Positions 1 to 5,086 of a stretch of 5,086 bases of DNA are shown one piece after another. The notes beneath the pieces were generated by a model that worked only from the letters and a program-made list of their open reading frames with translations, had not been told where the DNA came from and ran no database searches. Origin of the DNA: Acidobacteriota bacterium. GTDB lineage: Bacteria; Acidobacteriota; Terriglobia; Terriglobales; Acidobacteriaceae. The translations under genes were made by a program, and so were the position numbers. Positions within the stretch are counted from its first letter, which is position 1. The number at the start of each line of letters is the position of its first letter. The stretch is taken from positions 1 to 5,086 of the forward strand of contig JAKCDN010000241.1 in assembly GCA_021841795.1 (NCBI GenBank). The letters are read 5' to 3'.

Positions 1-467
1 AGCCGCCTCCGATAGCGGCCTTCCAGATTGGCCCGATCGGCGAGGATGGGGCGCTGATGGTCGGTGCCACCACAGCGCGCCAGCGTGGTCTCCAGCTCTA
101 CCTGGAGATGCACCAGCAAGGTTTCCCGGGCTTGCAGGAGCAGGGTGCGCGTGGATTCAGTCTCAATGGCCCCTCCGCCCAGCGCCAGAACGAGGGTGCC
201 GGCGCCGGCCAGACGCGCGATGGTAGCCCGCTCGCGCTCGCGGAATGCGGTTTCGCCTTCACGGGCGAAGATCTCGGGAATGCTGCAACCGGCTTCAGCG
301 GCAATCACATCATCGACATCGATAAACTGCCAGCCGAGACGCCGGGCGAGCAAGGGGCCGACGGTGCTTTTGCCCGAGCCCATAAAGCCGGTCAGCACGA
401 TCCGGCGCGGGATCCTGGTGGCGCCGATGTTCTCGTGCATGGTCGTGGGTGCGGAGCGCGCCGTCAT
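1..467 (-). CDS. aroK: Shikimate kinase, 3' end cut by window edge
   Basis: Shikimate kinase phosphorylates the 3-hydroxyl of shikimate with ATP in the cytoplasm, the fifth step of the chorismate pathway. About 155 residues are visible and the frame is still open at base 1; the family is usually about 170-190 residues, so only the C-terminal helix is missing. The visible part has the full P-loop LTGFMGSGKST (residues 25-35, Lys33), the FIDVDD segment (48-53; Asp50 and Asp52 match the Mg/shikimate-binding aspartates), the EGETAFRERE segment (70-79; Arg76 matches the shikimate-binding Arg), the GGG motif (97-99) and the LID arginine in QRPIL (Arg139). The ATG at 467 is chosen because it is the first Met in frame; Met10 at base 440 is an alternative that leaves a shorter tail before the first beta strand. 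Neither start has a convincing Shine-Dalgarno; a TATACT box ends 7 bp before the 467 ATG. It lies 128 bp downstream of malQ on the same strand. The identification is firm; the choice between aroK and aroL naming is conventional. Confidence 0.95.
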   Translation of the reverse strand, partial: MTARSAPTTMHENIGATRIPRRIVLTGFMGSGKSTVGPLLARRLGWQFIDVDDVIAAEAGCSIPEIFAREGETAFRERERATIARLAGAGTLVLALGGGAIETESTRTLLLQARETLLVHLQVELETTLARCGGTDHQRPILADRANLEGRYRRR

Positions 468-474
468 CGGTTCC

Positions 475-480
475 AGTATA
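475..480 (-). promoter_or_regulatory. Candidate -10 box of a leaderless aroK promoter
   Basis: On the minus strand the hexamer TATACT (5 of 6 matches to TATAAT) is followed by exactly 7 bases and then the aroK ATG at 467. A transcript from this box would begin at or next to the ATG, giving a leaderless mRNA, which agrees with the lack of a Shine-Dalgarno. No good -35 hexamer is seen 16-18 bp upstream, so an activator or a relaxed sigma factor would be needed. This is inferred from sequence only. Confidence 0.4.
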
Positions 481-523
481 GGTGCGCCGGGCTCGGGCGG
501 AGAGCCGATGCCGCTCGATCCAC

Positions 524-548
524 GGCGCAATTGCGGGACGATTGCGCC
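524..548. repeat. Inverted repeat with ATTGCGC elements upstream of aroK
   Basis: Perfect 8-bp arms GGCGCAAT (524-531) and ATTGCGCC (541-548) flank a 9-base spacer. The left arm also forms a perfect 10-bp palindrome CGCAATTGCG (526-535), and ATTGCG recurs at 530-535 and 541-546, 11 bp apart, about one helical turn. The same ATTGCGC heptamer occurs twice in the malQ/GH2 divergent region. The cluster sits 58-80 bp upstream of the aroK start, a typical place for an activator site. It could also fold as an RNA hairpin in a malQ read-through transcript, but no U-run follows, so it is not an intrinsic terminator. Confidence 0.5.
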
Positions 549-595
549 TGTGCATTGCCTGAGCGGCGCATCCGGAGGGCGTATCAGCGGGCAAC

Positions 596-2119
596 CTAAC
601 GGCTGGGGATCGGATCGTTGTCGCGATCGGTGACCAAAGCCAATGCGGCCAGATTCCACGCGATCTGCGGGGCCCAGCAGTTGTCCGGCGCCCTCCAGCT
701 CCAGTTGCCCTGGGCCACGGCAGGTGTATTCATACGGGCCTGGGAGCCGAGTTCGAGCAGATCCTGCGCCGGGGCGATGGCGATTTGCGCCACGCTGGCC
801 TGCAGGGCGCGCATCAGCGGCCAGGAAGGCGCATCGTGGACAGGACCGACCAAAGCCTCGACCGCGGCGCGCTCCGGTTCCGACGCGGAGCTCCACCAGC
901 CGGGCGTGGTGTCATTATCGTGGGTTCCGGTGTAGGCCACGGTCGCAGGCACGAACTGCTGCGGCAGGTGGGCGTGCGCGCCCACGGAACTGAAGCCGAA
1001 CTGGAGCACCTTCATGCCAGGCAGGCGCAGGGCCAGGCGGAGCGCATCCACCTCCGGGGTGATGAGGCCCAGATCCTCGGCCACGAGCGGGAGCGGTCCG
1101 AGCGCGGCTTCGAGGGCGCGGAACAGTTCGAGCCCGGGAGCTTTGACCCACTCGCCTTTGACGGCGGTGATCTCCTGAGCGGGAATCTCCCAGTAGGCCT
1201 CGAAGCCGCGGAAGTGGTCGAGGCGGACGATGTCGTAGAGCTGGACGGCGCGGCGGATGCGCTCGATCCACCAACGGAAGCCGGAGGAGCGGAGCACGTC
1301 CCAGCGATAGAGGGGATTTCCCCATCGCTGTCCGGTTGCAGAGAAATAGTCAGGAGGCACGCCGGCAACGTGGATGGGGTTGAGATCCTGGTCGAGCTCA
1401 AAGAGCTCGGGGTGGACCCATACGTCGGCAGAATCCATGTTGACGAAGATGGCGACATCGCCCAGGATGCGGATGGCACTGCGGGCAGCGGCCTCCTGAA
1501 GCAGTTTCCACTGGCGGGCAAAAGCGAACTGCAATGCCTGCTCGACCAGGCGCTCGCGGGCGTATTCGGCGGCGGCCAGAGCGAGGGCATGGGGCTGACG
1601 GCGGCGCAGCGGCTCGGGCCATTCGGTCCAGGCGCCGGTATTGAACACGCGGCGCAAGACGGCGTAGAGGGCGTAGTCATCGAGCCAGGCAGCCTGGTCG
1701 CGGCAGAAGGACTCGAAGGCGGCCCACTGATCGACCAGACCGGGCTCGTCGAGGGCGCGGTCGAGGAAGCTGCCTGCGGCTTCGCGCAGCAGGGGGAGCT
1801 TTGTCTGTTCGACGGCGTTGAAGTCAACCGGGCCGGAGACGCCGGGCAAATCGGCGAGGCGATCGCCGCCGATCCAGCCCCAGTCGCGCAGGATCTCAAG
1901 ACTGATGAGGGCGGGATTGCCGGCGAAGGCCGACTGGGCGGCGTAGGGCGAGTTGCCAAAGCCCGTGGGGCTGAGCGGCAGCACCTGCCAGATGTGCTGT
2001 TTTGCGGCGGCGAGGAAGTGGAGGAACTCATAGGCTGCCGGACCCAGGTCACCGATTCCGCCGGCCGAGGGCAGCGAGCTGATGTGCAGCAAGACTCCTG
2101 AAGAACGCTGGAACTCCAT
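596..2119 (-). CDS. malQ: 4-alpha-glucanotransferase (amylomaltase, GH77)
   Basis: This enzyme transfers alpha-1,4-linked glucan segments between maltodextrins in the cytoplasm, releasing glucose and longer chains, for maltose/maltodextrin and glycogen turnover. The 507-residue product matches the compact GH77 type (about 500 residues) and lacks the long N-terminal extension of the E. coli enzyme. Visible landmarks are the SGVLLHISSLPS start (7-18), GNSPYAAQSAFAGNP (55-69), GDVAIFVNMDSADVW (220-234), the nucleophile Asp301 in RLDHFRG, the acid/base Glu348 in VAEDLG, the third carboxylate Asp401 in GTHDND, and the C-terminal LGSQARMNTPAVAQGNW (457-473). The frame stays open upstream to 2335, but the family N-terminus begins right at this ATG and the extra residues look like translated promoter DNA. 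There is no Shine-Dalgarno; GATAAT lies 6 bp before the ATG. It is divergent from the GH2 gene and followed by aroK. No other glycogen or maltose genes are in the window. It is intact, with no frameshift. Confidence 0.97.
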   Translation of the reverse strand: MEFQRSSGVLLHISSLPSAGGIGDLGPAAYEFLHFLAAAKQHIWQVLPLSPTGFGNSPYAAQSAFAGNPALISLEILRDWGWIGGDRLADLPGVSGPVDFNAVEQTKLPLLREAAGSFLDRALDEPGLVDQWAAFESFCRDQAAWLDDYALYAVLRRVFNTGAWTEWPEPLRRRQPHALALAAAEYARERLVEQALQFAFARQWKLLQEAAARSAIRILGDVAIFVNMDSADVWVHPELFELDQDLNPIHVAGVPPDYFSATGQRWGNPLYRWDVLRSSGFRWWIERIRRAVQLYDIVRLDHFRGFEAYWEIPAQEITAVKGEWVKAPGLELFRALEAALGPLPLVAEDLGLITPEVDALRLALRLPGMKVLQFGFSSVGAHAHLPQQFVPATVAYTGTHDNDTTPGWWSSASEPERAAVEALVGPVHDAPSWPLMRALQASVAQIAIAPAQDLLELGSQARMNTPAVAQGNWSWRAPDNCWAPQIAWNLAALALVTDRDNDPIPSR

Positions 2120-2125
2120 GGTGCA

Positions 2126-2131
2126 ATTATC
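2126..2131 (-). promoter_or_regulatory. Candidate -10 box of a leaderless malQ promoter
   Basis: The minus strand reads GATAAT (5 of 6 matches to TATAAT), then six bases, then the malQ ATG at 2119. This is almost the same spacing as the TATACT box before aroK. With no Shine-Dalgarno between box and ATG, a leaderless transcript starting at or within a base or so of the ATG is the simplest reading. No recognisable -35 hexamer lies at the usual distance. Inferred from sequence only. Confidence 0.4.
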
Positions 2132-2177
2132 GCCGGAGCGGAGGGCCGCGCAGGGGACGGGGCGATCTGAGACACTG

Positions 2178-2206
2178 GATTGCGCAGAGACGCAGTCCGA
2201 TTGCGC
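2178..2206 (+). repeat. Direct repeat GATTGCGC, candidate operator pair
   Basis: GATTGCGC occurs at 2178-2185 and again at 2199-2206, in the same orientation, 21 bp apart, which is two turns of the helix and would put both on one DNA face. The ATTGCGC core is shared with the inverted repeat upstream of aroK. The pair lies 60-87 bp upstream of the malQ ATG and 27-55 bp upstream of the GH2 TTG, so one bound protein could affect both divergent genes. The regulator is unknown and none is encoded in the window. Confidence 0.45.
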
Positions 2207-2218
2207 TGCATACAAGTT

Positions 2219-2225
2219 GAGGGAG
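2219..2225 (+). promoter_or_regulatory. Ribosome binding site deciding the TTG start
   Basis: GAGGGAG, a strong Shine-Dalgarno match, ends 7 bases before TTG at 2233. The in-frame TGA at 2218-2220 overlaps its first bases, so translation cannot start further upstream in this frame, and the TTG is followed at once by a typical signal peptide. Together these fix the start despite the rare codon. Confidence 0.85.
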
Positions 2226-2232
2226 CACGCCG

Positions 2233-4926
2233 TTGAAGATCCGCCATCACTTTTCTCGCTCTTGCCTATTTGCGTTGGTTTCGACTCTGGCCGTATTGCC
2301 GGCAACGGCCGGCGCCGCGTCCTCAACTCCGGCATCCGTGACGATCACGGATGGCTGGCAACTGCAGGACGTGGCCAAGGCGCCGGAACCGGGAGCGGAG
2401 GTATCCAGCGCCGCCTTCAATACGCGGGGGTGGTACGCGGCTACGGTGCCGGGCACGGTGCTGACCTCGCTGGTGAACGATCATGTCTATCCGGAGCCGC
2501 TCTACGGGGAAAACGAGCGGCCCGAGGTGATTCCGGAGAGTCTGTGCCACACGTCGTACTGGTACCGGAGCGTGATCGGCGTGCCGCGCGCATACCGCAA
2601 GCACCATGTGTGGCTGAACTTCGAGGGGATCAACTACTCCTCGGAGGTGTGGGTGAATGGGGTCAAGGTGGGGAGCACGCGGGGCGCATTCATCCGCGGG
2701 ATCTTTGACATCACGGCGGAGGTGAAGCCGGGACAGCGGGCGGTGGTGGCGGTGCTGGTTGCGCCCCAGCCGCATCCGGGGATACCGCACGAGCATACGC
2801 TGCGCAACGGGGTGGGCAAGAACGGCGGGATTACCGCGATTGACGGGCCCACGTTTCTTTCGACGATTGGCTGGGACTGGCTGGACGCGGTGCGCGACCG
2901 GGACACGGGAATCTGGCAGAAGGTGTATCTTTCCGCGACGGGGCCGGTGCTGGTGAAGAATCCGCTGGTGACGACCGACCTGCCGCTGCCGCGCACGGAC
3001 TCCGCGGACGTGGGCGTGCGGGTGACGGTGGAGAACGTGAGCGACAAGCCGGTAACGGGGCGACTGACAGGGACGATCGAGAATATCGTCTTTGAGCGCC
3101 AGGTGGAGCTGGCCGCGCACAGCACGGAGCAGATCGTCTTCGACGACAAGACCACGCCGGCGCTGCGCATGGAGCATCCGCGGCTATGGTGGCCGAACGG
3201 CTATGGCGCGCAGGAGATGTACCGGCTGCATTTAGCGTTCCGGATGGGTCGGGCGACGAGCGACGCGCAGGACGTGGACTTTGGCGTGCGCAAGATTACG
3301 TATTCGGTGCCGGGGACGGATACGCTGACGATCTCAGTGAACGGAGTGCCGATCTTCATCCGCGGGGGCGACTGGGGACTGGACGAGGCGATGAAGCGGA
3401 TTCCGCGGGAACGACTGGACGCGGAGATTCACATGCATCAACTGGCGCACCTGAACCTGATCAGGAACTGGGTGGGCCAGAGCACGGATGAGGACTTTTA
3501 CGAGCTGTGCGACAAGTACGGGATCCTGGTATGGGACGAGTTCTTCCAGCCGAACCCGTCCGACGGTCCGAATCCGACGGACCTGGAGACGTACGTGGCG
3601 AACGTGCGCGACAAGGTGCTGCGCTACCGCAATCATCCATCGATCGCGTTGTGGTGCGCGCGCAACGAGGGGTATCCGCCGCCGGAGATCGATGCGGCGC
3701 TGCGCACACTGCTGGCCGAGCTGGAGCCGACGCGGCGGTATCAGCCGAGCTCGACGGACGGAGCCGGCGTGCGCTCGCACGGGCCGTACTACTGGCGCAC
3801 GCCGCGTGAGTTCTACAAGGTGACGGACGACTACTTCAAGACCGAAACCGGCAGCGTGAGCGTGCCGACGCTGGAGTCGATCGAAGGCATGATGCCCAGG
3901 AAAGACTGGGAGACGATCGACGACGACTGGGCGGCGCACGACCTGGCCAAGGGGGCGCAGCGCGGGGACCAATACCCGCTGGAGCTGGCCGCGCGGTATG
4001 GCAAGCTGGCCAACCTTGCGGACTTTGCGCGCAAGGCGCAACTGGCAAACTACGAGGCCTTCCGCGCGATGTACGAAGGGCGCAACGCGGAGCTGTTCCA
4101 CCCCACGACGGCGATCATCACGTGGATGAGCAATCCGGCGCAGCCCAGCTTTGTGTGGCAGCTTTACCACTACGATCTGGAGCCGAATGCGTCGCTGTTC
4201 GCGGTGATGCACGCGTCGGAGATGGTGCACATCCAGCTCAACGAGGCCGACGGCGAGGTGCAGGTGGTCAACAACAGGCCGGAGGCGCTGCCGGGAGTGA
4301 CGGCGCGGACGAGCGTGTACAACCTGAACGGAACGCTGGTTTCAACGCATGAGACCAAGCTGACCGCGGCGGCGGACGCGGCCACGAACCTGGGCCCGAT
4401 CGACTTTGCGCCGCAGCTCTCGGAGGTGTATTTTGTGCGGCTGGAGCTGCGCGACGCGGGAGGCGCGCTGCTGTCGAGCAACTTCTACTGGCAGGCAAAG
4501 CCGGATCATCGCGACGACCTGACGGCGCTGAACGAGATGCCGATGGTGGCGCTGACGGCGAAGGCCGAGACGCTGGAAGGGACGATCGACGGACGGCGGC
4601 AGATCGAGGTGACACTGCATAATCCCACGCACAACGTGGCGCTGATGACGCACGTGCAACTGCGGCGGCGGTCGGGCGAGCGGATTCTGCCGGTGTTTTA
4701 CAGCGACAACTACGTATCGCTGACGCCGGACGAGACGCGGACCATCACCATCGAGGCCGCGGAGAGCGATTTCCACGGCGAGGATGCGCTGATCGTTCTG
4801 GACGGATGGAATGCGACGGTGACGGCGGCGTCGTTCGGGCACATCAGCGTGGCGCCGAACCTGGCGGCCGAGCCGGACCACTCGCCGGCGACGGGGCTGC
4901 CGTTTGCGACCGAGGGGTTGCGCTGA
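2233..4926 (+). CDS. Secreted glycoside hydrolase family 2 (exo-beta-glycosidase, mannosidase/GlcNase-like)
   Basis: This is a retaining GH2 beta-glycosidase predicted to act outside the cytoplasm. Residues 1-28 form a Sec signal peptide (basic RHHFSR, hydrophobic CLFALVSTLAVLPAT, cleavage likely after AGA at 28; no lipobox). A galactose-binding-like jelly roll follows (about 35-235, with the GH2 signature GWDWLDAVRDRDTGIW at 213-228), then an Ig-like domain (about 240-350), the TIM barrel (about 355-650), and two C-terminal Ig-like domains (about 660-755 and 765-875). The last resembles the Ig fold of exo-beta-glucosaminidases (LPVFYSDNYVSLTPDETRT). The acid/base is Glu479 in CARNEG and the nucleophile Glu538 in KTETGSVSVPTLES. 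Family relatives include CsxA exo-glucosaminidase and plant endo-beta-mannosidase. CsxA uses Asp in a Ser-Asp pair where this protein has Asn-Glu, so a mannosidase-like or other hexosidase activity is more likely than glucosaminidase. The start is TTG behind a strong Shine-Dalgarno. The gene is divergent from malQ, and a terminator 55 bp past the TGA suggests it is transcribed alone. The family is secure; the substrate is not. Confidence 0.92.
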   Translation: MKIRHHFSRSCLFALVSTLAVLPATAGAASSTPASVTITDGWQLQDVAKAPEPGAEVSSAAFNTRGWYAATVPGTVLTSLVNDHVYPEPLYGENERPEVIPESLCHTSYWYRSVIGVPRAYRKHHVWLNFEGINYSSEVWVNGVKVGSTRGAFIRGIFDITAEVKPGQRAVVAVLVAPQPHPGIPHEHTLRNGVGKNGGITAIDGPTFLSTIGWDWLDAVRDRDTGIWQKVYLSATGPVLVKNPLVTTDLPLPRTDSADVGVRVTVENVSDKPVTGRLTGTIENIVFERQVELAAHSTEQIVFDDKTTPALRMEHPRLWWPNGYGAQEMYRLHLAFRMGRATSDAQDVDFGVRKITYSVPGTDTLTISVNGVPIFIRGGDWGLDEAMKRIPRERLDAEIHMHQLAHLNLIRNWVGQSTDEDFYELCDKYGILVWDEFFQPNPSDGPNPTDLETYVANVRDKVLRYRNHPSIALWCARNEGYPPPEIDAALRTLLAELEPTRRYQPSSTDGAGVRSHGPYYWRTPREFYKVTDDYFKTETGSVSVPTLESIEGMMPRKDWETIDDDWAAHDLAKGAQRGDQYPLELAARYGKLANLADFARKAQLANYEAFRAMYEGRNAELFHPTTAIITWMSNPAQPSFVWQLYHYDLEPNASLFAVMHASEMVHIQLNEADGEVQVVNNRPEALPGVTARTSVYNLNGTLVSTHETKLTAAADAATNLGPIDFAPQLSEVYFVRLELRDAGGALLSSNFYWQAKPDHRDDLTALNEMPMVALTAKAETLEGTIDGRRQIEVTLHNPTHNVALMTHVQLRRRSGERILPVFYSDNYVSLTPDETRTITIEAAESDFHGEDALIVLDGWNATVTAASFGHISVAPNLAAEPDHSPATGLPFATEGLR

Positions 4927-4981
4927 GGAGCGCCGGACGGGAGCTGGCGCAAGTTGCCAACCGCGCGGGGCGGGCAGGGTC

Positions 4982-5027
4982 AAAAGCGGTCTTTTGCACC
5001 GGAGGTGGTGCAAAAGACCGCTTTTTT
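4982..5027 (+). terminator. Strong Rho-independent terminator after the GH2 gene
   Basis: A perfect 19-bp inverted repeat (arms 4982-5000 and 5007-5025) encloses the 6-base loop GGAGGT. The right arm runs into six consecutive T residues (5022-5027), and the stem holds GC-rich segments (GCGGTC and GCACC with their complements). On the plus strand this is a textbook intrinsic terminator, 55 bp after the GH2 stop. Read on the minus strand the T-run is only four bases, so termination from the right side would be weaker. Confidence 0.93.
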
Positions 5028-5044
5028 GCACTGTGCATAGTGCA
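5027..5044. repeat. Short palindrome just after the terminator
   Basis: TGCACT (5027-5032) and AGTGCA (5039-5044) are perfect inverted 6-mers around the 6-base centre GTGCAT. The site abuts the terminator T-run and shares the TGCAC/GTGCA sequence found at the apex of the terminator stem. It could be an operator for a gene to the right of the window, or a decayed duplicate of the stem tip. Nothing shows which. Confidence 0.4.
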
Positions 5045-5086
5045 TTACGGGGCGCCAGGCCGGAGAAAAAATATTTGGGTAGATCC

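Larger units (their letters stand above)
468..595. other. malQ-aroK intergenic gap
   Basis: This 128-bp stretch separates the malQ stop (TAG, 596-598 on the minus strand) from the aroK ATG. It contains the ATTGCGC inverted repeat and the TATACT box listed separately. I see no intrinsic terminator for malQ in it and no small gene. malQ transcripts could therefore read into aroK, while the length and the promoter-like box suggest aroK also has its own promoter. Confidence 0.6.
4927..5086. other. Non-coding right end of window
   Basis: No open frame with coding character starts in these 160 bases. Apart from the terminator and palindrome, the only feature is an A/T-rich patch (5066-5076, six A residues then the palindrome AAATATTT at 5069-5076) near the edge. 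It may belong to a promoter of a gene beyond the window, but there is too little sequence to say. Confidence 0.5.

Noticed and set aside
524..548. Inverted repeat read as an intrinsic terminator for malQ
   Set aside because: In the minus-strand transcript the 8-bp hairpin is followed by GUGGAUCG, with no U-run, so intrinsic termination is not supported.
57..633. Two overlapping plus-strand open frames of 180 and 189 codons
   Set aside because: They are antisense to the clear shikimate kinase reading frame and have Arg/Ala/Ser-rich shadow composition.
785..2101. 438-codon open frame on the plus strand, antisense to malQ
   Set aside because: It lies wholly inside malQ, whose protein shows every GH77 motif. 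The antisense product has no recognisable domain and is the low-complexity Gly/Glu/Ala-rich kind that high-GC shadow frames produce.
2180..2214. A sigma70-type -35/-10 pair for the GH2 gene (TTGCGC with CATACA or TACAAG)
   Set aside because: The spacing between the boxes is far from 17 bp and the -10 matches are only 3-4 of 6, so I do not call a promoter there.
2120..2335. N-terminal extension of malQ to an upstream ATG at 2335
   Set aside because: The extra 72 residues do not resemble GH77 sequence, overlap the GH2 start and signal peptide, and run through the intergenic region. The family N-terminus begins at the 2119 ATG.
2323..4230. Long minus-strand open frames opposite the GH2 gene (284 and 298 codons)
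   Set aside because: The plus-strand GH2 protein is continuous and fully motif-bearing; the antisense products are His/Arg/Val-rich shadows with no domain.
1..5086. CRISPR array, insertion sequence, tRNA or phage features
   Set aside because: No regularly spaced repeats, transposase-like frames, terminal inverted repeats or tRNA-like cloverleaf sequences were seen; almost all the window is accounted for by three ordinary genes.

Overview
The window is ordinary chromosomal, GC-rich bacterial DNA (roughly 60-65% G+C by eye), densely coding, with no tRNA, rRNA, CRISPR array or mobile element visible. Gene content (a housekeeping shikimate kinase, a GH77 amylomaltase and a large secreted GH2 glycosidase) and codon style would fit a polysaccharide-degrading soil bacterium such as an Acidobacteriota member. 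That assignment is an inference and not firm.

Layout, left to right. Bases 1-467 (minus strand) hold the N-terminal ~155 residues of a shikimate kinase (aroK) that runs off the left edge. Bases 468-595 are a non-coding gap carrying inverted and direct copies of an ATTGCGC element. Bases 596-2119 (minus strand) encode a complete 507-residue 4-alpha-glucanotransferase (malQ, GH77) with all catalytic residues present. Bases 2120-2232 form a divergent intergenic region with two more ATTGCGC copies. Bases 2233-4926 (plus strand) encode an 897-residue exported family 2 glycoside hydrolase that starts at TTG behind a strong Shine-Dalgarno sequence. Bases 4927-5086 are non-coding and contain a very strong intrinsic terminator followed by a second small palindrome.

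The genes do not form one obvious pathway. malQ acts on maltodextrin/glycogen in the cytoplasm, aroK belongs to aromatic amino acid synthesis, and the GH2 enzyme probably trims beta-linked sugars outside the cytoplasm. malQ and aroK point the same way, 128 bp apart. The GH2 gene looks monocistronic.

The most interesting signal is regulatory. The heptamer ATTGCGC was found four times by eye, all in the two intergenic regions, with the nearest copy centred about 61-63 bp upstream of both the aroK and malQ start codons. Both of those starts lack a Shine-Dalgarno sequence and have a -10-like hexamer only 6-7 bp before the ATG, the geometry expected of leaderless transcripts. The divergent GH2 gene instead uses a strong Shine-Dalgarno and a TTG start. 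I did not find a clearly new multi-gene system here.
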